From Salvator merianae (Eukaryota > Chordata > Lepidosauria > Squamata > Teiidae), in assembly GCA_003586115.2 (NCBI GenBank), contig QVOM02000126.1:3949699-4013698 (forward strand): a DNA stretch of 64,000 nt, given 5' to 3'. The translations under genes were made by a program, and so were the position numbers. The notes under the pieces are model-generated. The model ran no database searches, was not told the DNA's origin, and saw only the letters and a list, made by a program, of their open reading frames with translations. Below are positions 44,409-55,080 of the stretch, piece by piece. Position 1 is the first letter of the stretch. Each line of letters begins with the position of its first letter.

Positions 44409-45895
44409 GTATATAACTATTCAGTTGCACGCCTCTGCCATGATCAAAAGTATAGTGGCGCATTGAATTAATGAAACATTTGGCAACTAACTATGCATGG
44501 CATTGTGGGATTCTAGCTATCTGAGATTAGTCAAAAGAGAGGAGAGCTGCTCGAGAGTGACAGGTTCTTGAACCAATCATTTTCAGTGGCCGGAAGTAGT
44601 TTCATGGAAGGTGTGATGGGAATAGAGTGCCCCAATTTGTATTAGACATTGTGTATTTTCTACTTTAGGACTGTTCTCTCCTGTCAAGAAATTCATGCAG
44701 ATTTCTTTTTGAAGTCAGTGAAATTGTAGAGGGGAAACCCAATATATTAATATAAACCAGTGGTGTTATGGAAGGGGAGACCCTGTTTCTCATTGTAAAG
44801 CAATGGTGCTACAGAGGAGAGATCCAGTCTAATAATCTGAGCCAATGGCATCATGGATGGCAGAGCCAGGGTGTGTTCATGCATGTGTTAATAGGGACAC
44901 TCCCGGGGCAAATTTGAGACTCAAGAGACAGACAGAAAATATATAAAAAACGTTATCTTATCCCCAGGCCTCTGATTATCCACCCCTTCCACAGGGGCAA
45001 AAATGACCCTTGGGGCAAATTGTAGCAGTTTGGAGGCTACCAAGGCTCCTACCCAATCCCAGCCTGCTATGGCCACCGATCAATCAGGTCCATGGAAATA
45101 AGGGATGGTGGTAGCCAATGGGAGGTGAGCAAGGAAGGCGATGACAAGGAAGAGCTGTCAAGTAAAAGGCTTTTAGCTGCTTATTTTTTAAACTGTCTGA
45201 TATGCGTATGAGGGTTCTTGCGTCCACAAATGGGGTGATCCCAGTATTGTGCCATACAACACTATAATAAAAGGGATGTTATTTATGTAGCAGAACTGTA
45301 CTGTATAAAACTATGAGGGACAACTATAGTCAGAGATCTTGAAGCATCACATCCACATGAAAAAGTTGCAGTTTGTTTGTGTGGCATGGCAGGACAGCTT
45401 TTGTTCATTCCAGTGCCTGCCATTCTATATGAAAGAACAGAAACTCCTGGATGAATACCAATTCTCCTTTTCCTGGGGCTGACTTCATAATTTAGGAAAC
45501 TAAATTCCAGGTTATGGAAGACAAAGTGAGCAGTTTGGCAAATGCCACTTTGGTGAAAGATCACGGCAGCTGTAATCCCAAAAAAGAGCCTCTTCGAACC
45601 CTGATACAACAGGTAGGCACATTTTTCCTTCCATCCACTACCTGGTGCTTGCTGGATTGTTTCCTTCCCGCAGGCCAATTTGCAATCTTCATCTCCAGAA
45701 GAGGAGCAGACAGAGCCAGGAAGATGTGGGTGGTCTTCAGGTCTTCATTCAAGGACAGAGAGATTGGCAAATGCCCAGCAGAACTAGCCTCTGACAGCTG
45801 CTCTGCCTGATTCAGAGAAGGTCAAAACAAGCAAAATTAAAGGTAAGGCAACCAGACTGTTCATACTGATATTCCTAATTTGCAACAAAGAGAGA
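44409..45895. other. unassigned sequence
   Basis: No recognised repeat or gene. The minus frame 45283-45678 (131 codons) shows no domain I know. Confidence 0.4.
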
Positions 45896-46349
45896 GAGCC
45901 TGTTTGAACCTGAAGATAGTGAGCGTCCGGGATGCTTACTAGACAAGTGCCTCCGCACTTTGCAGAGCCCCCCTTGTGATTGGGAGCAGACTCCAGCTGT
46001 TTCCAATCACGACTAGACTGTGGAGCACACAATCATGCTCTGCAGCTGTACTGGGAGCAGCTGAATGCACAGGTGCATGGCGCTGCACGGCTGTGCCCGT
46101 GTGATTGCGCCCCTGCACCTGCATGATCTGCACTGTTGGCAGTCACCATGGCAGGGGCTGGATGCTTCCCAGCTGCTGTCATGGTGAGGAACACAAGCAG
46201 GACCCCAGCATTCGCACCGCGAATGCTGGTATCCTGCTGGCTTTCTGTTCTAAGACCTTGCAGTGCGGATGGCATCTGTGCTGCGAGGACTATTGCATTG
46301 TGGAATGTTCGCTGGTGAACATGCCACGGTGGAAAGTGCAAAAAGGCCC
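45896..46349 (+). mobile_element. family A multi-hairpin MITE
   Basis: Starts GAGCCTGTTTGAACCTGAAG and ends AAAGTGCAAAAAGGCCC. Modules GATTGGGAGCAG...GTTTCCAATC, GGAGCACACAATCATGCTC, GACCCCAGCATTCGCACC and GGAATGTTCGCTGGTGAACA follow in family A order. Flanks do not match. Confidence 0.85.
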
Positions 46350-46617
46350 CTAGTTTTATAGTTTGAACTGTTTGACTTAGAATCTAGAACCAACCAATTG
46401 ATTGTGGAACAGTTCCAGAAACACCCTCCTTGTGGACATGGTTTCCCTGAAATGGCACCCTGGCCTCCCCTCATTCTGTCTGTGGCCTTATCTTGTCTAC
46501 TGCACCTGCACTTACAAGTGGTCCATACTGGACTGCAGCCACCAGTTGTACCACTTTTCACCAGTTCACAAAGTGCACTACTGAGGCCTTCTAGACCTTC
46601 TGGGAGTGGAAGATTTT
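46350..46617. other. unassigned sequence
   Basis: No recognised repeat or gene. Confidence 0.4.
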
Positions 46618-46797
46618 GGCTCTTTCTGCACTTGGCCTTATTGTGGACTATATCCCAGAATAGGGACCTGCTATCCACATGCTAGTGCAAACTGTGAAAG
46701 GTCTTGCCGAGGGCCTACCATAGTCTGCACTAGCATGCAGATGGCAGGTCCCTATTCTGAGATATAATCTGGAATAAGTCCAAGCGCAGAAAGGGCC
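46618..46797. mobile_element. family C palindromic MITE, 180 bp
   Basis: Ends GGCTCTTTCTGCACTTGG and CCAAGCGCAGAAAGGGCC are inverted with two mismatches. Flanks TTT and AAT do not match. Confidence 0.85.
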
Positions 46798-46984
46798 AAT
46801 GTGTTCTCCCAGAGGGCTAAGTAGGTCTCAGAACTATTCCAGCAGGCTGGTGAAAAGCCACATGGATGGTTGGCTGTGGCCTGGTGTGATCTACTTGGAC
46901 ATGCAGGTGCAGCAGACAAGGTAAGCCCACAAATGGAATGGGGGGTAATTGGGCACAATATGGTGGAGGCCCCATACTTGATGG

Positions 46985-47160
46985 GGAACGGTCGGAGACC
47001 ATGGCCCATCTAGTCCAGCATTCTGTTCCACACAGTGGCCCACCAATTGCTTCTGGGCATTCTCAAGCAGAAGGCAATGGCAAAACCTTCACCTGCTCTT
47101 GACTCGCTGCCAATGGCCTTTAGAGGCATCCTGCCTGTCTCTCCACCCTGCCTTCTAGGA
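46985..47160 (-). mobile_element. CR1-type LINE 3' end
   Basis: ATGGCCCATCTAGTCCAGC, CACCAATTGCTTCTGGGC, ACCTTCACCTGCTCTTGAC, TTAGAGGCATCCTGCC. Left tail end is missing. Confidence 0.85.
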
Positions 47161-47387
47161 GGAGGCCATGGAATGATTGAGAGAGTGCTGGGGTGTAAGA
47201 GGGGAAAGGGCAGGAGGGGGCTTCACACGAACAAAGGATTTGATTTGAATACATCCCCATGTTTGGTCTGATGTAGAACTAAACACCTCAAATTGGAGGG
47301 GTTTTGGCTTGCTATCAGATCTCTTGAACCTCTCTGGCTTGTCCCACAATAGTTCTACCATAACCACTTCAGTACATCCCTAGACAA

Positions 47388-47660
47388 AAACATAAGAAAT
47401 GTCCTGCTGGGTCAGACCAGTGCCCCATCTAGTCCAGGAGCCTGTCATCTCAAAGGCCAAACAGTCCCAAATAAACACCCACAGAGCAGAGTCTGTCCAC
47501 CCTGTACCCTGCTCATAGTCTCCCAAGAGCTGGCCTTCGGAGGCAGGCTTTCTCTTGTACCTACAGAAGTCGTACTGTCATCAGTGCCAGTGACCACGGG
47601 TAGCCTTGTCCATCATGAAATGGTTCAATTCCTGTTTGAGATTTTATGTACTGGCAGTCG
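47388..47660 (-). mobile_element. CR1-type LINE 3' end, second subfamily
   Basis: AACATAAGAAATGTCCTGC, GGGTCAGACCAGTGCCCC, CTAGTCCAGGAGCCTGTC and later GGTAGCCTTGTCCATCATG. The body differs from the other CR1 tails here, so it is a different CR1 lineage. Confidence 0.75.
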
Positions 47661-47667
47661 ATAGCAC

Positions 47668-47820
47668 GGGAGTAGCTGTAGCTCAGTGGTAGAGCAAATG
47701 GTTTAGAAAGCAGAAGGTTGCTGGTTCAAACTCCATCCTCTTCCCAAAAGTAGGCAGTGGCAAACTACTTCTGTATCTCTGCCATGAAAACTGCATAGAA
47801 GGGCAGAGTCAACCATGACT
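47668..47820 (+). mobile_element. tRNA-derived SINE
   Basis: A box TAGCTCAGTGG, B box GGTTCAAACTCC, then AAAGTAGGCAGTGGC, AACTACTTCTGTATCTCTGCC and AAAACTGCATAGAAGG, collinear with 59587. Confidence 0.8.
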
Positions 47821-47822
47821 TA

Positions 47823-47998
47823 GGGCCTTTTCACACTTTACATCTTGGAATGTTCAAATCTAGCACTGCTAGTTCTGAGTGGCCTGAACATGTTTAGATT
47901 AGACGGATTCCCCCCATCCCCTGGCATGGACACCTTTGCTGTGGCTCCCAACAGCTGGCAGCAATAGCTCCTGGCTGGATTAAGCCCTGAAAAAGGCC
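47823..47998 (-). mobile_element. family A MITE, left end and eroded body
   Basis: GGGCCTTTTCACACTTTAC then CATCTTGGAATGTTCAAATC, one arm of the terminal hairpin. A possible right terminus, GAAAAAGGCC, lies at about 47990. Confidence 0.55.
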
Positions 47999-49115
47999 AT
48001 TGGTGAATGGGAAAACCACTGCGAGAGCACTAGTAATGCCAAGCAGGCTCTTCCTATTTGGAAAGTTGCTAAATCTTAAGGCTTTCCAGCTCTGTGGACC
48101 CTCCTATAGAAAATAAGTGGTTGTAAAATTATTTGTTTCATTTCAAAGACTCTACTGCCATTGCATTCCATAGTTCGGAAAGGTTCCTTTTTGGGAACTA
48201 CAACTCTGAAGGGAATGAGATATTTCAAATTCTGATTTGCAGTTCATGTGATATTATCAGAGGAAATAGGCAACAATTTTCATCACATTCTGAATTTTTT
48301 TATGTGGTTTCCATTTATGTCCTTTTCCCTCTTTTCCCCTCAGCCTTGAAAACTTTGATCATTTTTTTCTCATCTATCATCTATTTGCAGATCATTGTCT
48401 CAAGGGCAGTCAATTTGTATTTGGTCTAGGAGTGCTGAATTAGCAGTTCTTGCCATCCATTAGTAAGCATTTCCAGTTCCGTAACCTGAAGGCATCTGTG
48501 TTCTTTATTTGTTCTTTCTCAGTGTCCAGTTTTCACTACTCTACGTTACCTCGGGAAAGACCATTACTAAAAATTCTGATCTTTCTTGTCAGTGAAATGC
48601 CCCTATCCTTCATGATAAGCTTGTCATTGCCTTTTCTTCCCTGGATTAATTTCCTTCTTATTCCTCCAGCACATTTTCTGTCTTTTCCTGAGAGACAAAG
48701 ATAACAAAAGTGTCTTTCACCTCCACATTTTCACTACCAGCTCTAAATTCACCAACCATGAAAACTGGCATCCATTCCCACAGTATTTTGAAATCATTAT
48801 CTCATGTAGATATTGACCTGGATTTCCAGCACACCCTTTTCTCTTGGAAGAACAACCATCATTGGCCACTTACATTTCTTAAGTCAAAACCAAGCTACTT
48901 TTATCTGTTTAGGATTATAACCAAACCAATTTCAAGGCCTCGGAGAAGATAACACAGACAGAGCTTTAATGTTCACTAGCTGCCATGGAAGAGGTCTGAA
49001 AGCCAAGAAACAGTTTTGTAATGAAGACTGTGATTATTTTTTAAAATTAATATCATGTCCCTCAGCTCATTATCACATTTGTTCTGATGCATGATACTGC
49101 CAAATGAAAGAAAAT
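47999..49115. other. unassigned sequence
   Basis: Three plus-strand frames follow one another (48133-48429, 48450-48704, 48710-48952), but their products match no family I recognise. This could be a decayed unknown repeat. Confidence 0.35.
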
Positions 49116-49119
49116 GTCT

Positions 49120-49500
49120 TGAGCAAGAGAGTTAGGACTGACAAGGGGAAGTATTTTTTTTCACCCAGAGAGTCATCGGTCTAAGGAACTTACTACCAGA
49201 AGAGGTGGTGACAGCAAGCAGCCTAGGACAGTTTTAAGAACGGGTTGGATAATTTCATGGAGGACAGGTGCATCAGTGCTACCAGAATGGATGCCTAGGT
49301 ACTGCCTCCAGGTTGGAGAGACAGGCAGGATGCCTCTAAAGGCCATTTGCAGGGAGTGGAGAGCAGGTGAAGGTTTTGCTTTCGTCTTCTGCTTGAGAAT
49401 GCCCAGAAGCAATTGGTGAGCCTCTGTGTGAGACAGGATGCTGGACTAGATGGGCTGTGGCCTGATCCAGCAGGGCTCCTCTTAGGTTCCGTTATAGAGA
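49120..49500 (+). mobile_element. CR1-type LINE 3' end
   Basis: Includes the C-terminal coding end (CTTACTACCAGAAGAGGTGG, GGACAGTTTTAAGAACGGG) and the whole tail (GGATGCCTAGGTACTGCC to CAGGGCTCCTCTTAGG). Confidence 0.9.
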
Positions 49501-49710
49501 ATGGATGCTGAGGTACTGCCTCCAGGTTGGAGAGACAGACAGGATGCCTCTAAAGGCTGTTTGTAGGAAGTTGAGAGCAGGTGAAGGTTTTGCCTTGTTC
49601 TTCTGCTTGAGAATGCCCAGAAGCCATTGGTGAGTTACTGTGCAAGATGGGATGCTGGACTAGATGGGTTGTGGCCTAATCTGGAAGGGTGCTCTTATGT
49701 TCTTATGAGG
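49501..49710 (+). mobile_element. CR1-type LINE 3' end, tandem second copy
   Basis: Starts at GGATGCTGAGGTACTGCC and repeats the tail of the preceding copy through GTGCTCTTATGTTCTTATG. It directly abuts 49120-49500 in the same orientation. Confidence 0.9.
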
Positions 49711-50026
49711 CTTTGCTTGAATTCAGATGAGAGAACCGGAACACAGCATATACCTAGTTTAATGCCTGATTAACTGCTATTGTAGTAATGGCCACATTCC
49801 CGAGTGTTATATTTGCTTTTACTGTGCAGTCTTATCAGGCTTTTTATGCCAAAATTTGCACCTTTTGACTTTTTGTGCCCTCAGTTTGTTTTGTAAAATA
49901 TACCCATCCTGTCTTATGTTTTATTTTCATTTTACAATACAGGCCTTTCTACTGTAATAAAAAGATAAAAAGATGCTGATGAATAATTCAGATGAATGGA
50001 GAATGGTATAATTCAATTTACCACGG
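49711..50026. other. unassigned sequence
   Basis: No recognised repeat or gene. Confidence 0.4.
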
Positions 50027-50029
50027 TAG

Positions 50030-50403
50030 GGGCTTATTTGCATTTGAAGCTAGTGAGCATCAGGGACACTCACTAGACAAATGCCTCCACACTTTGCAGA
50101 GGGACTAGCAATTGGGAGCAGACTACAACTGCTCCCAATTGCTGCTAGCTGTGGAGAACGAAATCATGCTCCACAGCTGTATTGGGAGCACCTGGACTGC
50201 GCCCGGTACAGTGTGTTTGCACCTGGCCGCTGTCATGTCACAGAACGCCAGTAGGACACCTGCATTTGTACTGCAGATGCTGGTATCCTGCTGGCATTCT
50301 GTTCCAAGACCTCGCAGTGCAGATGGTCTCTGTACTGCGAGGTCTATTCCACTGTAGAATGTTTGCTGGCGAACATTCCATGGTCGAAAGTGTGAAAAGG
50401 CCC
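50030..50403 (+). mobile_element. family A multi-hairpin MITE, complete, best example
   Basis: Flanked by TAG (50027-50029, 50404-50406). Perfect stems in series: CTAGTGAG at 50050-50057/50069-50076; GCAATTGGGAGCAG at 50108-50121/50129-50142; AGCTGTGGAG at 50147-50156/50169-50178; GACCTCGCAGT at 50308-50318/50334-50344. The near-perfect terminal stem spans 50357-50378 (GAATGTTTGC/GCGAACATTC). An outer stem GCCAGTAGGA/TCCTGCTGGC encloses a further one. Five or six hairpins fit in 374 bp. No coding capacity. Confidence 0.95.
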
Positions 50404-50406
50404 TAG

Positions 50407-50559
50407 GATTTTCCTTGAGCAGCAAGATAGAAAGGAGGATGAGGTCCCTGCACTTGAAATAATTGCACAGAAGAGTGCATTTCCATAGACAGAGTGTATC
50501 ATGCAAGCAACGCCTACCAACATCCTTTGTTTATAGTTATATTGTCTGTTGGTTTTATT
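50407..50559. other. unassigned sequence
   Basis: No recognised repeat or gene. Confidence 0.4.
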
Positions 50560-50765
50560 GATATGTCTTTTTGTGTGAGCCATCCCAAGGCCTACTGAAT
50601 GCCTAGGTGAAAAGATAAGTTTTCAGCAGCTGCCTAGAAGATGTCAAGTAGTAGACGCCTCGTAATCATCTGAGGAGAAAATAGTCCAAAGTGTGGGTGC
50701 CACCACAGAGAAGGACCCGCTCGGGACACTGCAAGGTGACATTCAGTATATCTGACAGTTCTTAC
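50560..50765 (+). repeat. dispersed reptile repeat, unnamed
   Basis: GTGGGTGCCACCACAGAGAAGG and AAAGATAAGTTTTCAGCAGC match 42550-42700 in type. Probably the 3' part of a LINE, but I cannot name it. Confidence 0.45.
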
Positions 50766-50894
50766 CATCTCATTCTCCCTTATTTTCCCATGTCTGTAAA
50801 ACAGGTATGAACAACTAGAAAACACAAAAAAGCCACCAATGTTTTCTTTAAATAAATCTCTACATATTAGATACTTATCTCACCCGCCTGATAA

Positions 50895-51165
50895 TTCCAC
50901 TCCTTTCAGAGGCTGGTGCAGTCCCAGGCAGAGAGAGAGTTTTTCTGTGGTTGCCTCCAGACTATGGAACAGTCTTCCTTCAGACGTCCTCCAGGGTGGT
51001 GATCAGTAAAAACTTTGCTGTTTACTCATCCTGACGTGAAAGGATGGTATGGCTGTGCTTTTACTGTATATTATTCATTTGTTTTATTGTTTATCTTGTT
51101 ATGAACCACCCTGAGATTGCAATATTGGGCAGCAGAAAAATTAAATCAATCAATAAAAACATCTT
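50895..51165 (+). mobile_element. L2-like LINE 3' end
   Basis: AGTTTTTCTGTGGTTGCC, CTATGGAACAGTCTTCC and the tail GAACCACCCTGAGATTGC with an A-rich end parallel the copy at 11640. Confidence 0.6.
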
Positions 51166-51635
51166 TTTTTTTAAAGGAGGGTTAGATTTTAAATATGTTT
51201 TACATATGCTTTAGGTGTATTCTATTTATTTTTAATTGTTGTGACTTGTCCTGTGACCTTCTGGGGAAAGGCTAGGAAAGAACTTCTTAAATAAACAAAA
51301 TAAAGCAACAAAAGGAAAACTATAGTAACCTGTTCCTCTTGAACCTATCTCTGTAGCATCCAGACTGGTATATCTTGCAGTTTTCGTTTCTCTCTTGGAT
51401 TTTTACAAAAAACATTCTGCACCACTGCACCACTGCAATGCTATTTTTTATCCCTGAAGAAGGATGTGGGGAAAGGCGACTGAATGTAAGGCTGGACCAT
51501 GTGGCACCAATCCAAACCTGCCAGGATATAAATGCCATAAATAAATAGATACACAGATAGATATATAGATAGATAATTAAAATATGGGCGGAGAGGATAA
51601 GTATGGAAACGATATGCTGGCATTTTTTTTTAAAT
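51166..51635. other. unassigned AT-rich sequence
   Basis: Contains an ATAGATAGATA tract at about 51545-51577 and a poly(T) run near 51625. No gene recognised. Confidence 0.4.
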
Positions 51636-52423
51636 TTTTTTTGTGGTTTGTTTTGCATCGCTCTGCTCAGGCGCAACCGCCACTGATCTCCGTGGCACCA
51701 ACTCCGAGGTAATTGCCCGCATCTGGTTCAGCCTGAGGTCGTGGGGACTGACCCTGTGCTGCAGTCCGGGGCATAGCAATAAAAATGCCCAGTTCCCAAC
51801 CTCACCCCGCCCCTGCCAAACTTCTTCTCCCGCAGACAAATGAGGCAGAGGATGTTGTTTTTTGTTTTTTTAATTTAGCGAAGGGCAACTTCCTGAACAC
51901 AGAGACCTGGCCTTGGTCAGTTAGGACGGTTGGAAAGTGTGACTCAGTCGGAACGCGTCCCCCGTCAAGCCATCAGACCTTAGATAAATCCTCTCGGGTG
52001 GGTCCGTAGCGCTGCACCCATTTTGGAGCCACCGCTGGCCAGCCTGGAAAGCGGAGCTGGCCGTGACTAACCAGCTCCTGAAATGTGTCGCGTCAGGGAG
52101 GAGGAGGAGGAGGAGGCGGAGGAGGAACTTCAGCGGAGTCCTTGCTTTTGCCGGGGAGGAGGGAAAAAAGCATCGCCAGGCACCCCCTTGCGCGCGTCGG
52201 TGCGCGATCTGGTTCTCCCGCCGCCGGCCTCGTAAGGACGGCCGCTTCAGCTCGGGGGAACCAGGGCTCGGGGGGGGGGGACGCTCGGATCCAGCTGCCG
52301 TGTGGCTGAGATAAGAGGGGAAGGCAGAAAGCAGACGAAAAGGGCTGGAAGGGAATCCTGGACTCACATCTTTGCTCTCCGGTCATTGCCAAGTCAAAGA
52401 ACAATCAATTCAGAAGCCCTCAG

Positions 52424-52429
52424 GTAGGC
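52424..52429 (+). other. candidate splice donor
   Basis: CAG|GTAGGC is a fair match to the donor consensus at the 3' edge of the CpG island core. It could end a 5' UTR exon. Unproven. Confidence 0.3.
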
Positions 52430-52430
52430 G

Positions 52431-52733
52431 ATGGCGTTATTGCGCGTACGGCTGCAGCCTATACGGACGTGTGGGAATACTCGGGCGTTGATCGCGCGGA
52501 TATTCGGGGCAAGCAGGCATCGTTCGTCTGGGGATTTGGCTGCTAAGGATCCTAAAAAAGGGGCAGCTGGTTTAAAAGCTCCGCGCGCGGCCTTTGTGAG
52601 ATTGGGGGCGATCGTTTACGAAGGTTTCTTTTCAAAGTTGTCCGAAGATTTCCGGGATGTTGCCGTGTTGTGGTTGGGCTTTGCTGTGCTTCCCACAGGT
52701 CAGCATTTTTATGGGAGACGGGGGAGAGCTTAA
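52431..52733 (+). CDS. hypothetical 100-codon frame in the CpG island
   Basis: ATG-to-stop frame. The N-terminus is rich in Arg and hydrophobic residues without acids (MALLRVRLQPIRTCGNTRAL), reminiscent of a mitochondrial presequence. The middle is basic (AAKDPKKGAAGLKAPRAA) and then comes a hydrophobic stretch (VAVLWLGFAVLPTG). I recognise no family. A second donor-like site (CACAG|GTCAGC, about 52699) lies within it. It starts seven bases after the candidate donor at 52423, so the two readings exclude each other. A GC-rich island often holds chance frames of this size, including on the minus strand (51921-52367). Confidence 0.2.
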   Translation: MALLRVRLQPIRTCGNTRALIARIFGASRHRSSGDLAAKDPKKGAAGLKAPRAAFVRLGAIVYEGFFSKLSEDFRDVAVLWLGFAVLPTGQHFYGRRGRA

Positions 52734-52740
52734 CGAATAA

Positions 52741-54939
52741 TGTCTGAGGGCTCCGAAAGCGTTTCTTTTGAGATGATGGGGGGAGAGCAGTGACTCCGAA
52801 GCCACTCCAGGCAAAATTAAAAGTTAAAAGTTTCTTGCATGTAAGCGGTTGCCCTTTTGGTTAAGAACATATGAAATCTACTGTCAGGTTTCAGTCGTTG
52901 GTGGATCGGGTCCTTCTCAGCATCTGGGAAAATAGAGTTGCCGTCCTTTCTCTCCTGTCTCTAGCCGTAATCTCTTTTGAGTTCTATGAGACTTATTCCG
53001 GAGTGGACATTTGTAGAATAGTTGCAGTAAGAAAGAGCTATTTGGGAGCAGATCGCTTTTCAGGGTTTTTGTGTGTTTGTGTTTTTTAGTCTGTAATGCA
53101 TTCTTTTTCTTTTAGGATTGTTGTGAATGTAGGGTGAATATAATATTGGCCATTTTTTCTCCTAACACTTAATCATGAATTGTGATGTGCATCACATGGA
53201 AGTTCTCTGTTTAATAGTTGTGTACCAAAAAGCCTCCCCATTCAGAAAGAGAACCGTGCAGAACCCTTGTCAACACCATTGGTGTGGATGGGAGCATAAA
53301 AACATGCGCCAAATTATTTTCCACTGAAAGTACCGGGGCTCCACAGGGTCGAAATCGTCCCAGAGCCTGACCGTATCCTTGAAGCTCTCATAGCTCTGTT
53401 CTAAATATTTGATGGCTCATTTGTTGTTAAGTAGGGATGTGGAACAGTTCTACATGTTTTTCTTTTAATTGTATCCCATGGTTCTTGGCTGAGAATCCTG
53501 GCTTTCAAAACATGTTCTAGGACCAAGTCTCATGCGCACCCAGCATGAGCGCTCTAGCAACCAGGTTGCACACTGCAGAAGTGGATCAAATAATGACCGA
53601 TTGACCTGTTTCTTGGATTCATATCCTGCCTTCTTCTGGCATCAAGGGAATCAAGGCAGAGTGCAAGAGGATCTCAGAAGTTCTCCCATCCCAGCTGTGA
53701 CTAAGACCTGCTTGATTGCAACAAGATGGTGGGCTTCATATGCTTGTAGACCTTATGCTGGGACACGGACGTGCCTGGGATGTAACAAGTTTATGGGCAG
53801 ATCTGCATGGCACCTTTATGGTGCTTTGAATGCACAATAATGGAGCAGGTTCTACACAACCCTGCTCCTCCATGGCGCACTTGGTTTGATGGAAGAGTGT
53901 CATGTTCCTATGGACCTGCATGCATGCCACCACCATGCTGCCGTAAGCATCCTTAGGGCACTTCAATGGCAGAGCAGGAGGGAGAAGCATTCAGGACTGT
54001 TCCTTCCACTCACCATTGGTGGTCCTGCTGACACTGCAGTGCCACCCCTCGAGGAGACTTACCTGTCATCTCAGTGGCCTGCACAAAGTTATGGGACATA
54101 GGAAATGGCCAATGGGGCCATTTCCTGTCTTCAGTGGTCCCTCCCTAGCCATGGGCAGTAGACTGTGTGTGATCAGCATCCTGCCACTTTAAGAAGAGCG
54201 CTCTTAATTTGCTGGGGCATGTCTTGCAGAAATTTCGATTCTTGGCATCTTCTCCTCCCAAGAGCCTAGGAAGCCTCTGTTGGCTACAATAATGGCTACA
54301 ATAATGAGACAGACAATCATTTTGGTGTTTCTGTTTCAAAGGTTTTGCTGGAGCCCCCAGTCCTGAGTTTGGATCCTAAAGCAATTCTGTAGAGGTCTTA
54401 ACGAGATTTCACTTTGTCACATTCTGTAAAAAACATGCTGTTAGTTTCTCTCTTACAATTGCAGCTCAGACAGTAAATCAACCTAGTTCTTTACAAGGGA
54501 GTAAAGAGCAAATATCAAGCTAGTATATATTATCAGCCAACCACTTTGATTAAAATGGTCTTTGGTTTGAGAAAAGTGCAACATAAGCTACACTCTATAT
54601 GATTAGAGCCTCTTTTCAAGAAATCTGCTAAATCATTGTTTAATCACATTTTTGAAATGCAAATAGTAAATTGAGAATGCTTGGATAGATGGTCTGCTCC
54701 AAGAAGCAGCCAGGGTAAATGCAATGCATCAGTATCTTTGAAATACACAGAAATGCAGGGTCAGATTCTGTTTTCTATGGTATAATTAGAAAACATTGCC
54801 CTCTCCAAAGCTGTGAAATCTGCTTGTGGCCTTCCTGATTAGAAGGGAAGAAAAGTAGACAAGAAAGTACTGTACTATGAATGAGAAATTGTAAACACTG
54901 ATGGATTTTCAATATGTATATTGAAATAAGAAGTTGTTC
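52741..54939. other. unassigned, apparently unique sequence
   Basis: About 2.2 kb downstream of the CpG island without a repeat I recognise, which suits an intron or unique flank. No exon can be supported by eye. Confidence 0.4.
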
Positions 54940-55080
54940 TATCTATCTGTCTGTCTATCTATCTATCTATTCATCCATCCATCCATCCATCCATCCATCA
55001 TCTATCTATCATCTGTCTATCTGTCTATCTATCTATCTATCTATCATTTATCTCTTATCTATCTATTGATCGATCGATCG
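54940..55080. repeat. compound tetranucleotide microsatellite
   Basis: (ATCT)n with ATCTGTCT variants, then (ATCC)n from about 54973, then (ATCT)n again, ending in GATCGATCGATCG at about 55068-55080. Confidence 0.95.

Larger units (their letters stand above)
51640..52740. promoter_or_regulatory. CpG island, candidate promoter
   Basis: This stretch is clearly richer in C+G and CpG than its surroundings and, unlike the family B elements, is not bounded by transposon ends. It includes a (GGA)n tract at about 52097-52126, a G-run at about 52269-52278, GCGCGCGTCGGTGCGCGATC and CCGCCGCCGGCC. Vertebrate CpG islands usually mark promoters. A good splice donor (CCCTCAG|GTAGGC, 52423/52424) would suit a first non-coding exon on the plus strand. 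No TATA box is obvious, as is usual for this promoter class. The direction and target gene are unknown. Confidence 0.6.

Noticed and set aside
50108..50178. CRISPR array or bacterial attachment site
   Set aside because: The palindromes are not regularly spaced direct repeats with unique spacers, and the context is vertebrate repeat DNA.
50030..50403. Helitron 3' hairpin as the explanation for the terminal hairpin
   Set aside because: Helitrons lack terminal inverted repeats and target duplications. These elements have both.
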